Shown: piece by piece, positions 35,621-46,858 of the stretch
How the letters are laid out: every line of letters starts with the position of its first letter
How positions within the stretch are numbered: the first letter of the stretch is position 1
NCBI GenBank assembly: GCA_022749755.1
Contig: CM040444.1
Coordinates: 19,269,326 to 19,333,325, forward strand
Reading direction: 5' to 3'
Length of the DNA: 64,000 bases
From: Azadirachta indica
Taxonomy: Eukaryota; Streptophyta; Magnoliopsida; Sapindales; Meliaceae
Program-made: the position numbers and the translations under genes
The notes under the pieces: generated by a model
The model's input: the letters and a program-made list of their open reading frames with translations, nothing else
What the model was told of the DNA's origin: nothing
Databases searched by the model: none

Positions 35621-38600
35621 CACTATCCTATAACGTCCTAACTCCATTTAAGAAGATGCAAATAATATTGACTTTTAATTTTATTTTATAAACTCTTTTC
35701 AATGTGTTACCTGACAGAATTGCTCAAGTACATGTGGCAGTATTAAGATCACCTGAGTCGATAGCAACTTACTATAGTGGTCTACAGAAACCAAGTACAA
35801 TTATTCCTTGAGATTTTGTGTTAATTTTTTGATAGGCCACACGGAATTATTACTAGTGGATGACAAGCAATTAATTTGTCTTGTTCCATTGGAAAGTGAT
35901 ATTATTATTAGTTGTGTATATATCTTGTAGAAATATCAATAAATGCACATATTCTTATATTAAAAAAATTACAAGGCGTGTTAAAAAAAAAAAAAAAAGT
36001 CAAAGAAGTTACCTCTAATAAGTTAGTTCTAGGATTTGGGATAAATTAGAATTAAATGTGAATCCAACGAAACAATTTAAACATTGTATAGGTTGTGCAA
36101 ATTAATCTAACATTAAGTGATAATTAAATAAATTAACACGTTTTTTATATGTACCCTAATTTTCTTACTATATATTAGCTAAACTCTGCATTTTCAATAA
36201 TGAAATTATCAATTTTGCCTTTGCGAACCGTTGAAGAGTTGAGAGAAACATGGCTCTAATTCTGAAAGAGACCCCCAAAATAATTTACGACACAAACGTA
36301 TTTTTTGCATGTGAGTATTATTATTAGTGGATATAGCTAGTTTAGCCTTACTAGAAAAAATAAGAATAACATGTGAAAAATACTTTAAACGCTACATCTA
36401 GATTCTTGAAGAGAGTGTATTAAATTATAGTAGCGGCGGCCCGTGTATTTAAATTAATGGAGTAATTTTATTTCAGTCCCTAACGTTTTAGAAAATATCC
36501 TAACGTTTTAGAAACTTCCTTCTACTGCTACCCATTAGGTAATTTTTAATTTATCCATTATAATATAATCATCTTTAATTTAATCTTAAAATTTATGAAA
36601 GCTATCATTTTACTCCTATATGTTAACTTTCATCTTTATTTTTAATAACTAAGATGATAAAATTATATTTTTATAAACTTAATTAATAAAAAATAATTCT
36701 TATTTTTTCTTCTTCCATGTCTTTTTCTCCTGTATTTACATTCTCAATTTAGATAAAAAAAAATACACAACAAAAAAAATTATTCATCATCTCATAATCT
36801 TAATAATAGAGTCAATTAATTGAACTTAAAAAATCCAAAAATAAAAAAAATCTTAATTTTAATTTGTTTTATATATTTTATTAGATTTTATCTAATTTCA
36901 TAAGATATAAAAAAATAACTCCTGACGAAAAAATCATTAATTTTTTCAATATAATAAATACACTTATTTTTATATTAACTATATTGGAATTCAAATTTAA
37001 AAAATTATTATTATTATAAAATAAATATTTTTATTTAATTTTTTTATTTTGAAAAACAAAGTGATGAGTATTTTTTTATATTTTTCTACGCAAGTAACAT
37101 GATGTAAAAATTTTATAGTTGACATTTTTCTATATTTTAATATTTTTTGTGAGCAAATAAGTAAATAAATTGTTAAAGCTCTAGTGGTAAATAAATTGTC
37201 TTTAGGATATATTTCGGAGAAAAAATTTTAATTTTTTTCGAAAATTCAATTAATTAATTCAATTGCTAAAATTATGTGATTTGAGTAAATTAATTTATTT
37301 ATATATTATTTTTTTTTTTTTTAATTTAGCTGTTAAAAATAAAAATAAAAAATGATAAAAAATTAATATGTAGGAGTAGTATGATAACTTTTATAATGTT
37401 TGGATGAAATTAAAGATTACTAATATTATGAGAGGCAAATTAAAAATTACTTAACGGCTAATAATGGACGAAAGTTTTGTTTCAGGGAGGTACGTGACAT
37501 TGACCCAAATGAGAAAATTGTTCGTGTCGGTGCTGCCCAAGCCTGAGATTGACTTTGTCTGGAAGCAACGTAAGAACAAAAAGAAAAACGGAAGATTGGG
37601 AGGGAGGAAGAAAAATCAAAGTTGATTTTGGGTTTGTGTTGGGCAGAAGAAAGTCTAAGGCTTGGAAACTGAGATCAAGGCAATTAACTTGTCTTATCCC
37701 ATCGGAAAGTGATACTATATATTAATTTTTTTTGGTTTTTTTTTTGCTTGTGATTGTTATTATATGTGTATTTAGCTAGTTTAGGCTGGGAGGAAAAATG
37801 AATATAGTATGTGAAAAATACTTAAATGCTACATCAAAATTCTTGAAGAGACAGTAATATATTATAGTAGTGGTGGCCTATGTAATTAAATTAGTTAATT
37901 AAGTTAATTAATTACAGTTTTTTAATATTACATAAACGTTAGTAGAATGTGTAGTTAAGTGATTGTTAAACATTATTTTTTTAAATGTATTTTCTTGAAA
38001 AATAACTTTTTATAAACTAATCCTCTCTTTACCTATAAAGTACGAAATATTAATGTTCGATCAACGTACAATTAAAGTACTCTCTGAAATTGAAGGGAGA
38101 CTACAGAAGATAAATCAGTTTCTTATTCCATCAACGACTATTACAGATTTTCCCTTATTTTCAACCACCATTAATTTTTTAGCTCACAATTTTATAAACC
38201 ACTTTGACTACATAATTTTCATCTCTCTCCGCAAAAATAAAATGTGTAAGATATTGCTTCTTGTTTGGATAATGTAGGCCTACATCAACCAATAAGCCAA
38301 TTAAAATTTAAATAAAAAGATGCACTTCCCAATGAGAGAATTATAGGTGTCGGTACTGCCCAACCATCAGACAAAATAGAGGAAGGTTGGGGGAGGAAGA
38401 AAAATCAAAGTTGATTTTGGGTTTGCATTGGACGAAAGAACATCTAAGACTTGGAAATTGAGATAAAGGCAATTAACTTGTCTTATCCCATCGGAAAGTG
38501 TGATAGTACACATTAATCATATGATCTTGTACAACAATATGATAAAAGCAGGCGTCGGTTTAGTAGGCAAGGAGAAATTTTAACATAAAGTAGTTTTTAT

Positions 38601-38737
38601 ATAAGGAAAATTTATTATTTGTGGATGTAATTAGTTCAGTCATTAAAATATAAAAAACAAATAAAATTGAAAACATATGGAAAATGCTGACTTATACTCG
38701 TAAGTCCCCGAGACAATCAGCTTCTTCATTTTCCGCG
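35263..38737 (+). repeat. Upstream block of cupin gene 3, paralogous to that of gene 4 and internally duplicated
   Basis: 35263-36460 aligns with 48329-49900 (ATAAGAAAC...; 'cacctaatcttgcatttt'; 'aacaataattccacca'). Two segments present once upstream of gene 4 occur twice here: 'gcatgtgagtattattatt...gctacatct' at about 36200-36450 and 37740-37990, and 'tcaaagttgattttgggttt' at about 37460-37735 and 38320-38520. The block therefore carries an internal tandem duplication interrupted by a ~1 kb AT-rich insert. Poly-A runs occur near 35590-35630 and 35982. Confidence 0.75.
36462..37470. mobile_element. AT-rich insert in the gene 3 upstream block, possible transposon
   Basis: About 1 kb absent from the gene 4 upstream block. 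It begins 'ttttatttcagtccctaacg' and ends near 'gaaagttttgtttcaggga', which read as loosely inverted ends (reversed: TCCCTGAAACAAAACTTTC). No ORF. The boundaries are approximate and the class is unknown. Confidence 0.4.
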
Positions 38738-38747
38738 CTATAAATAG
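38738..38747 (+). promoter_or_regulatory. TATA box of cupin gene 3
   Basis: CTATAAATAG about 290 bp before the ATG, in a context (cttcttcattttcc...gaagtgaagt) shared with genes 2 and 4. Confidence 0.65.
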
Positions 38748-39033
38748 AAGTGAAGTCTTCTTGCATGTAGCATTAAATCAATTTGTTTGAATTTGTTCAA
38801 AGTAGAATTTATACCAATTACCAATTCATTCCTTCACGTTTATTCTTCATAAAGGTATACTGTTTGTGTCTAGCTTCGAATTTCTTATGGTCAGTGTTTA
38901 ACGACGTCAGTTTATTTTTACGTCAAAGTGTCGTTCTTTCTTCTTCTTTTTAAGTGAATTTTAGTAGGGAAGAGGGGCTAATCGTATTTTCTGCTGGGCT
39001 TAAAATATTGGTTTTTTTTTTCTTTGTCAAGTG

Positions 39034-40333
39034 ATGCCTGGAGAAATTGAAATGAAGAAATCAATGGAACTGGAGCTAACCCCAAAGTTTGCCAACAAAA
39101 AGATTTTTGAGGGAGAAGGTGGATCATACCACAGTTGGTCTGCTACTGAATTTCCTTTGCTTGCTCAGGCCCAAGTTGGTGCTGGTATTCTTGTTCTCAA
39201 CCCTGGAGGATTTGCTCTTCCTCATTATGCTGATTCCTCCAAAGTTGGCTATGTTCTTCAAGGTATGTACATAACCACTGCCAACTAACTATCATTTTAA
39301 TTAATTTCTGCGTGTGTACCTAATCTCTATACACTACAGGTGAAAATGGAGTAACTGGAATGGTACTATCTAATCACAAAAAACATTCAAATCAGGAAAT
39401 TGTTTTAGGTCTTCGAACTGGGGATGTGATTCCAGTACCCCTCGGGTCAGTCTCATGGTGGTACAACCACGGAAAATCAGATCTTGTCATTATATTCATT
39501 GGCGAAACTTCCAAGGCCCACGTTCCCGGAGAATTTACTTACTTCTTGCTAACAGGAGCTCTAGGCATCTTGGGAAGTTTCTCCTCCGAATTCACAAGCA
39601 GAGCTTTTAACATGAACCAAAAAGAAATAGAAATTTTAGCCAAAAGCCAAAAAGGTGCCTTGATCATCAAGCTAGGTGAAGAAGAAAGGAAAAACATACC
39701 ATTCCCTAAGCAAGACAATAATTGTAACTTATGGGTCAATAATTTTGCTAATCTTCCGGCTGATTTCGACGTCCAAAAGGCCGGTGTACTTATTTCCATC
39801 ACTGGGAGCAATTTCCCTTTTCTTGAAGAAGTTGGACTGAGCTGCAAGATTTTGAAACTCGAAGCTAATGCCCTGCTTTCACCTATATACAATGTTGATT
39901 CGTCGGTTCAGGTATTTTATGTTGTAAAGGGAAGTGGGAAAGTGGAAATTGTAGGTCTAAATGGTAAGCTTGTGTTGGATACCAAAATAGAAAGTGATCA
40001 CCTTCTTATTGTGCCGAATTGTTTTGTGGTTGCCATAATTGCCTGCGATCAAGGAATGGAGTGCTTCTCCGTCACAACATCCACACAGTAAGCAATGACT
40101 TTAAATTTCTACGCTTGATCTAATTAGGTTTCTTAATTAATTTGTCAAATAACAAAGGATTTCAATGCCTTATTTACAGGCCTTCTGTTGGAGAATTAGC
40201 TAGTAAACAATCGGCATTGAATGTCTCTTCATCCTCGGCTGTACAACTGTCTCTTAATGTGAATGAAGAGTTTTTCAAGTCTTTCAAGGAGAAAATAGCC
40301 AAGAACAAAGTTCTCATCCCTCCAATGAGTTGA
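39034..40333 (+). CDS. Cupin gene 3: 11S-globulin-like bicupin, intact
   Basis: Coding exons 39034-39262, 39340-40087 and 40180-40333 (229+748+154 bp) give 376 residues and a TGA stop. The start is the ATG of MPGEIEMKK; the preceding GTG is not needed. A further 5'UTR intron is likely (donor AAAG/GTATAC at 38855, acceptor TCAAG at 39031). The N-terminal cupin has LPHYADSS (62-69), VLQGENG and DVIPVPLG (105-112) before WWYN. The C-terminal cupin has SSVQVFYVVKGSG (264-276) and LLIVPNCFVV. The legumin-like hydrophobic pattern and the length close to the At1g07750/At2g28680 family (about 356) support the assignment. There is no signal peptide, unlike seed-storage 11S globulins, so it is likely cytosolic. 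The biochemical role of the family is not established. It is the only family member in the window outside the inverted repeat. Confidence 0.92.
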
Positions 40334-40414
40334 AAAGATTATTTCAATTCAAAACTGTTGGGTTTCTTAATTAAATATGTAGCAAATGTCATGTATTAAT
40401 TTCTAGATTTAATG

Positions 40415-40420
40415 AATAAA
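40415..40420 (+). terminator. Poly(A) signal of cupin gene 3
   Basis: AATAAA 82 bp after the stop codon, in the context TTTAATGAATAAAACGATCAG shared with genes 2 and 4. Confidence 0.6.
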
Positions 40421-41139
40421 ACGATCAGCTTTTGTTTTTAAAAAATAAAAGTGAAAATTGAAACCATCGCTATAAAATATTACTCGTACGTAATATTCAT
40501 GCAGTAGATCTCGGATTCTTCTGTTATTACTTCATTAATAGTTATAACAATTTTAGTTTTTAATATTTTTATCTTCTAAGATATGCTACCTTAATTTTTA
40601 AACCAGTTCTTAGACATTATAAATAAAATAGTTATGTTTTCAAATAGAAGTATAAAAAAAACTAATTTGTTGGTAAATTAGGGTTCAATAAAATTTAGGT
40701 GCTTTGTTATGAGATGAAATCATAAAATACCAAAAAATTGTTTGCTGTATCGCTTTCAAGTGAAAATGATATCAATAATATAACCAGAATGATTAACATG
40801 ATTAATTTTTAAACAAATTTGTTGCATGATTCTGAAATATTTTGCACAAACTAAATGTTTTTCATTTGTGCTAACACCTGAACCAATCAATGTAAACTTG
40901 AGATGCCAAAACATTTTAAGTTTTAAACAACTATTTATAATATATTATATCTAAATATTTTGAAGGGTATAGCGAAAAATTAAAAATATAATAAAATAAA
41001 ATTATAATGGTAAATATGAATAGTAGTAGGTTAACTTCAACCATTGCAACTATTTAAAATCCAACCGTTTATAAATAGTATAAAAAATATATATAAATGG
41101 ATCATTTATGATTCTCATATATATATATATACACATATA
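40421..41139. other. 3' flank of gene 3
   Basis: AT-rich spacer with no gene seen, ending in a TA/ATA microsatellite (about 41118-41140) into which the next LTR element appears inserted. Confidence 0.6.
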
Positions 41140-42177
41140 TGTTCGATGATTGTTCCTTTGTGTTCACGTAGGATCTATTGATGGTTACACGCCGGTAATT
41201 ATCTTGCCCAAAAGGCTCAGGTAACCTATTGCCCACATAAAATGGCCAATTATCCTCGGTACTATTGGTAGAGTCACCAACCACGGTAATGTTGGGAGAG
41301 TCATTACAATAATGAAAAACTTTCAGACACTTCATCCAAACCCAGAAGATAAGAACGGCTTGGGCTACAAGGTGGGTCCCAATGCACTACAAAAGGGTTC
41401 AACAATCCTACAAATAACATGATTGGGACCTGCAGCTAAAATGCCATGATTACAACCTAGTAATTCAAGTCCCAACGTATAAAATTGTAAAGTAAGCCAA
41501 TAATGAAGCTCGACCAATAAAATAGGGGAGACGCTAGCAAGGAGAAGTCCATTTCCATAAGGAAGATAGCAAAAAAACGCGTAAGAAGAAAAGGTCAAGT
41601 GGTGTTTGAATTTGCCTATAATGGGCACAGTGGTCGAGCGATGGAGATCTTTTTTGAAGAGAAGCTTATATTTTCCATCACCTATGTAAACCCTAGGTCT
41701 TCCCCATATAGGGGGTTAGATTCTTTTATTAGCTTAAATGCCACTCGCTCTTTCTCTTTTTATTTTCTCCATAATTGCACTCAAACAATTATTATTGTTA
41801 TTTTTGTTAATCTTTGAAGATTAGTTTTCTAACATATCTTGTTTTAACTTGATCATCAGAGAGAGCTCATCGATAACACCATCGGCGCCAGCTGACTTGC
41901 TTTGGTTGTGCAGGATTTGTTGCCACAATGAAATAATGAAGAAAATGAGCCACCGTGGTATAGGATAATGCTACCTTGGTGGAAGAATTATGTCACCTCG
42001 GCAAAATAAGCACCTCGGTATACAAAGAGTTTAGCTTAGCAGAAGAGCAAAATATCTCCTTAGTGAAGTTATTATCATAGATGTGTTTCCCATACAATTG
42101 ACAAATTTTGAATGTTGACTAAGATCTTTCTCTTCGTTGAGCCTATGTGGCAATGAGAGAGAATTCTGGTGTCAACA
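41140..42177 (+). repeat. 5' LTR
   Basis: 1038 bp, TG...CA ends (TGTTCGATG...GTCAACA). Shares with 45811-46834 long words such as 'gcactcaaacaattatt' and 'gccacaatgaaataatgaag'-like text, with many substitutions. Minus-strand open frames at 41102-41628 are shadows inside the LTR. Confidence 0.85.
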
Positions 42178-43182
42178 TTTGGCGTCATCTATAGAAAGTT
42201 GTACAAAAAGCTTATCATAACTTAAGTGCTTGCCAAAGGAGCCTGTGTCCGAAGTTTTAAAAAGAGGTGGCCAAGAACACACCTGAGAGCCCCACCAGTT
42301 TGATGGACAAGTTCCTAACTTAGAACGCATACTTCAAAACCACTTGGAAGTTACCATGACAACTGAGGCATTCTTTCTTGTGGCCACCTAAGGTGTTTTC
42401 TTATAATGAAGCACTAGAAAGAAGGTAACTCTTAACCCTCTCTTATGAAATGCTTAATAAACGATTGCATAATGTAGAAGTAAGAGTAAAAGAGCTCAAT
42501 CAAGAAAGTCAGAACCTAGCTTATTAAACCTCCTGCAAGACTTTAGTGTACTCCCTTACTGAAGTGGTCAGAAATGCATGTTTACCTAGGAAATACGAAA
42601 TGCATTACTCATATCATTATCGAGATCAGATAAACTTAGTAGCCATTCTGATGTTTTAGGATATAATGCTTATTCAATGACTTCGAGAGGTCATATGTAT
42701 ATTGTTTTCTATTATGTTGAACGGATCAACTGGAACTCAGCAAAATGGTTTCCCCTAGAAGCATTTGGGTGGTTATTCCTGACTTTTCAACCCTATAGTG
42801 ACTATGGTTTTCTTATGTGTTCTCAAAGAGGTCTAGGTGTGTTATTTCACTACCTTAGTTTTCATAAAGTATTTTTAAGAAAAACACCACCCAGGCTGAA
42901 TCTCTATTTTATCTTCATGTGATATTTTGCCATATTTTCAAAGATCATATTTTTGTGAAATTTTTGCCGAACTTATCATCGTGGAAATGTCACCAATTCT
43001 ACCTATGAACACCCTATGAAGAAACCCTCTTAAATTATTGGCAAAGAGCACAATTTCAGAGGTGTGGACCTCATATGAAGAATACCAATCTGACATCGTA
43101 GGTTTATCTTAGCTTAATTAATTACAACGATATCACCAATTCTCCTCTAAGTTATAAATTTCTTGTATATTGTTCACCATAG
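42178..43182 (+). other. Degraded 5' internal region of the LTR element
   Basis: Starts with the primer-site-like GGCGTCATCTATAGAAAG. 42360-42540 has charged, broken coding traces that could be old gag, but no motif is identifiable. No open frame is worth naming. Confidence 0.45.
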
Positions 43183-44100
43183 TCCTTCAATATCGTGGAC
43201 GCATCAAAGGTATAAATTTGTTTGCCATAAAGTCTTTTGATGCCATAGGCGTATCAAAGGCACGGATTTGCTTGCCATAAGGTCCTTTTATGCCATGGAC
43301 GCATCAAAATATATAGATTATTTGCCACAAAGTCTTTTGATGTCTTAGGTACATCAAAGGTATAGATTTATTTGCCATAAAGTCTTTGGATGCCGTGAGC
43401 GCATTAAAGGTATAAATTTGTTCTCCATAAAGTCCTTTGATGCCATGGGTACATCAAAGGCACAGATTTACTTACCATAAAGTCTTTTGATGCTATGGTC
43501 ACTTTAAAGATACGAATTATTAGACACAAAGTGTTTTGATGTCATAAGAGCATCAAAGGCACTGATTTATTTGCCATAAAGTCCTTTGATGATGTGGATG
43601 CATCAAAGGTACAGATTTGTTCACCATCAAGTCTTTTGATGCGTTGGATGCATCAAAAGTATGGATTTGTTCACCACGAATTGTTTTGATATCATATGCA
43701 CATCAGTGGTACAGATTATTCGCCCCAAGCCCTTTAATGTCGTAGACACATCAAAGGTACGAATTGTTCACCATGAGGTCCTTTGATACCATAGGCATAT
43801 CAGAGGTATAGATTTGTTTGTCATATAATCCTTTGATGTCATAAGTACATCAAAGTCAAGGATTTGTTCGCTATAAAGTCCTTTAATGCCGTGGGTGTAT
43901 TATAGTCACGGATTTGTTCCCCATAAAGTCCTTCGATGTCGTAGGCGCATTGAAAATACGAATTATTTGCCTCGAAACCCTTTGATGCAATGAGCGCATT
44001 AAAAGCACGGATTTGCTTGCCATAAAGGTCTTTTAACACCGTGGGTATATGAAGGCATATTTGTTTGCTAGTCTTTTGAATATCGTGGGTGTATCTTGCT
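43183..44100. repeat. 50-bp tandem repeat array, about 18 units, each with an internal palindrome
   Basis: The monomer resembles TCCTTTGATGCCATGGGTAC-ATCAAAGGCACAGATTTGTT-TGCCATAAAG. Each unit is close to 50 bp, with a few of 48-49, and substitutions spread over all units. CCTTTGATG and CATCAAAGG inside a monomer are exact reverse complements with a ~9-nt loop (clearest at 43434-43460). The array lies in the interior of the LTR element, before the antisense relic. Confidence 0.92.
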
Positions 44101-44399
44101 ATCAACGGTTTTCACTATTGAAGTCCTACTTATTAGGCGTCAATTTACAAACTTCATAAGACAAGCTCTAACACGATTATATCCTTATTAGAATGACTAA
44201 GATTGATACGTCTGTTAAATTTGAAAATATGTTTAAGTGTAACAAACTGAGATGATTCCCAACATGGCCTGGCCAAAAGTCCATTCTTCACACTTGATAC
44301 TACATTTTTAAAAAATAAGTTATCACAATATAAATTTATCCAAAATAATTGAATCATTACAAAATGAATTCAAATTTAATAAAAATATTCTAGAAAAAT

Positions 44400-45790
44400 A
44401 AACTAAAGTTCGACGGAAGCATTTTTGGTATCATTCCCATCACCACCTTTCTCTTGTGTAAGACAGTAGCCCGTGATCCAAGAGGCGTCATTCTTCTTCT
44501 AAGCCCGAAGTAAAGAGGCAACATGTTTTCCCTTCTCAACAACCAACGCTTGCTCAACTTCCATCCTTGCTACCTCAGTGACAGTTGCAAAGTGGTGAGC
44601 CTATTTCTTCTCAGCTCGCATCATGGCAGCCTTAGAAATGGCATTTGCAGCAGGCACTTTATACCTCTCCACCTCAGTATTCAAGCGAGCCAGTTCCTCG
44701 TCCTTCTCCTGTATATCCTGAGTAAAAATTACGATCAAGTATTGATACTGTAGACTAGTGTTCACAGCATCCACAACTTCATTGTGCTACAAGTTAACAC
44801 AAGTGACGAGCTAAAAGGAAAATTAAGTTAGAAAGTGTATTTATTGCAAAGGGTAAGAAGTGACTTTAGTTGTCACCACCAAAAAGGCCTATTCTATACT
44901 AACCTAAAGTGATTCAAATAGTCTCTGCATCTCATGTTGATATTTATCTGCTGAGATGGTACTAACAACTATCCCTACCACCTCGACAACATCAATAAGA
45001 ATAGAGATTGCAAGCTAATTTGGATTGCCAGATGGATAGGAATCTTGGAATGTTAACGAAGTCCCTTCCACAAGAACGTGAATCCTCGTTACTAAGGTAG
45101 GTGGTAGTAAGGCCTCGATATCTGAGATCATTGGGTGTGACGACAGTTGTTGAGAAACTCGTTCCTATTTTTTCTTTGCCCAACTACTAAATAGGGTGAT
45201 CGTCTCCTCATTGTCATCCTCGGGCTACGACAATTTTCTCTTTGCTTTTCCCCTAGCCTTCTCTTGCCAATAAAGTTCTTTTATTCTTTATTTATACTAT
45301 AATAAGATAAATTAGAGGGCAAAATGGTTGGGATAACACCTTGTAATAAGCTAATTGATACCTATCAAGAACTAATAACTTGCGCGTTTCTTGGGGCGAC
45401 ATTTGGGAATGGATTCATCACCAATATTTAAACGTTTTGCCTTGCATATCGAGGTGAAGGCGACATTTGTAAAAGTAAATGTTGAAATTGGAAACTTTTT
45501 GCATACCTTGCCGAAATGGAAATGATGCCTCAGGAGAGATATGAAGCGCATGAACCATGATCAGCCACATAGTGCATGATAATTGAATGGATGCAACAAG
45601 CAATTCTATCAGAGTCCAACAGCCACCAAGAACAGTGCAACATTTCATAGCATACAAGATCCTAACCATTGTAGTAATTATAAGGTATTAAATGCTCATG
45701 AAAAGGAGCTATCAATACAGAAGAAAATCTCAGCATCTAAGTGTCGCAACAAGCAAAACTATAGTTTTCATGCCTGTCAATTCTCCCAGG
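44400..45790 (-). pseudogene. Antisense coding relic of the LTR element (coiled coil)
   Basis: The minus strand, opposite to the element, keeps protein-like text across broken frames. 44590-44730 reads QEKDEELARLNTEVERYK then ANAISKAAMMRAEKK, a good coiled coil. 44530-44590 continues VTEVARMEVEQALVVEKGK. 44992-45183 is an open frame (MGKEKIGTSFSTTVVTPND...). This matches the antisense ORF position described for Retand-type elements and is comparable to the relic at 11940-14123. No domain motif is certain. It could instead be a captured host fragment. Confidence 0.5.
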
Positions 45791-45810
45791 CCTAAAAACT
45801 AAAGGGCTTA

Positions 45811-46834
45811 TATTGGATTACCGTTCTTCAATGTCCATGTAGGATCCATTGATGTTGACACATTGGCAATTATCTTTACTAAAAAGCTCAAGTAACTCGT
45901 TGCATACGTAAAATGGCCAATCATCCTCGGTACCATTGGGAGAGTCACTTGCCACGATAACATGGAGAGAGTCATCACGGATGCTTCGCCCAAACTCGGA
46001 TGATAAGAATGGCTTGGGCTGCAAGGTAGGTCCTAATGCGCTGCAGAAATGTGTAGCAATCCTGAAAATAGCAAGATTGGAACCCGCAACTAAAATGCCA
46101 TGATTATAACCTAATGATTCAAGTCCTAACATATAAAATTGTAAAGTAAGCCAATAATGAAGTGCCATTATTAAGAAAAAAGAAGCGCTAGTAAGGGAAA
46201 GTCCATTTCCACAAGGAAAATAGTAAGAACACATAGGAAGAAAAGGTCAAGTGATGTCTGAATTTGGCTATAATGGGTATAGCGGTCATGTGATGAAGAT
46301 CTTTTTCGAAAGGAAGCTTATAATTTTCGTCACCTATATAAACCACAAATCTTCCCCATCCAAGGGGTTGGATTCTTTTACTAGCTTAAATGCCACTCTC
46401 TATTTCTCTTATTTTCTTCACAATTGCACTCAAACAATTATTGTTGTTATTGTTGTTAATCTTTAAAGATTAGTTCTCTACTATATCTTGTTCTAACTAA
46501 CTGGAGCGTCAAAGGGGGTCTATCAGTAACACTACCGGCGCTACTGACATGCTTTGGTTGTGCAAGTATTTGCTGCCACAACGAAATAATGAAGAAAATG
46601 AGCCACCTCAATATAAGATGTTTCTACCCTCGTGGGAGAATTGTCTCACTTCGACGAAACAACTACCTCGGTATACGCAGAATTTAGCTTGGCAAAAAAA
46701 CAAGATATCTCCTTGATGAAGTTATCAAATATCATGATTGCGCTTCCCATACAGTTCACAAATTTTGAATGTTAACTTGGATCTTCCTCCTTGTTGAGCC
46801 TACGTGGCAATGAGAGAGAATTTTGGCATCAACA
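45811..46834 (+). repeat. 3' LTR
   Basis: About 1024 bp collinear with the 5' LTR, ending GGCATCAACA. Its first dinucleotide appears mutated (TATTGG against TGTTCG). The inverted repeat's right arm begins inside it at 46296. Confidence 0.85.
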
Positions 46835-46838
46835 ATAA

Positions 46839-46858
46839 ATATATATATATATATATAT
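46839..46858. repeat. TA microsatellite
   Basis: (AT)n tract between the LTR end and the LINE fragment. The mirror copy is at about 33528-33552. Confidence 0.9.

Larger units (their letters stand above)
41140..46834 (+). mobile_element. Decayed Tat-like LTR retrotransposon, apparently lacking pol
   Basis: Two direct LTRs (41140-42177 and 45811-46834). The 5' LTR ends GTCAACA and is followed by TTTGGCGTCATCTATAGAAAG, a degenerate form of the primer-site context of plant Ty3/gypsy. A purine-rich AAAAACTAAAGGG precedes the 3' LTR. Flanking ATATA and ATAAA might be a degenerate target duplication. The 3.6-kb interior has no recognisable RT, RNase H or integrase. It holds a short degraded 5' part, an 18-unit 50-bp tandem array and an opposite-strand coding relic. 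The LTRs are clearly diverged, so the insertion is old. Assignment to the Tat/Retand type is inferred from architecture. Confidence 0.8.

Noticed and set aside
39034..40333. Calling the cupins seed-storage legumins or glutelins
   Set aside because: There is no signal peptide and no Asn-Gly legumin cleavage site or acidic/basic chain linker. The similarity is to the intracellular At1g07750/At2g28680-type family.
43183..44100. Regular 50-bp repeats resembling a CRISPR-like array
   Set aside because: There are no unique spacers; whole units are tandemly repeated and diverged, in a plant retrotransposon. Called a satellite-like array.
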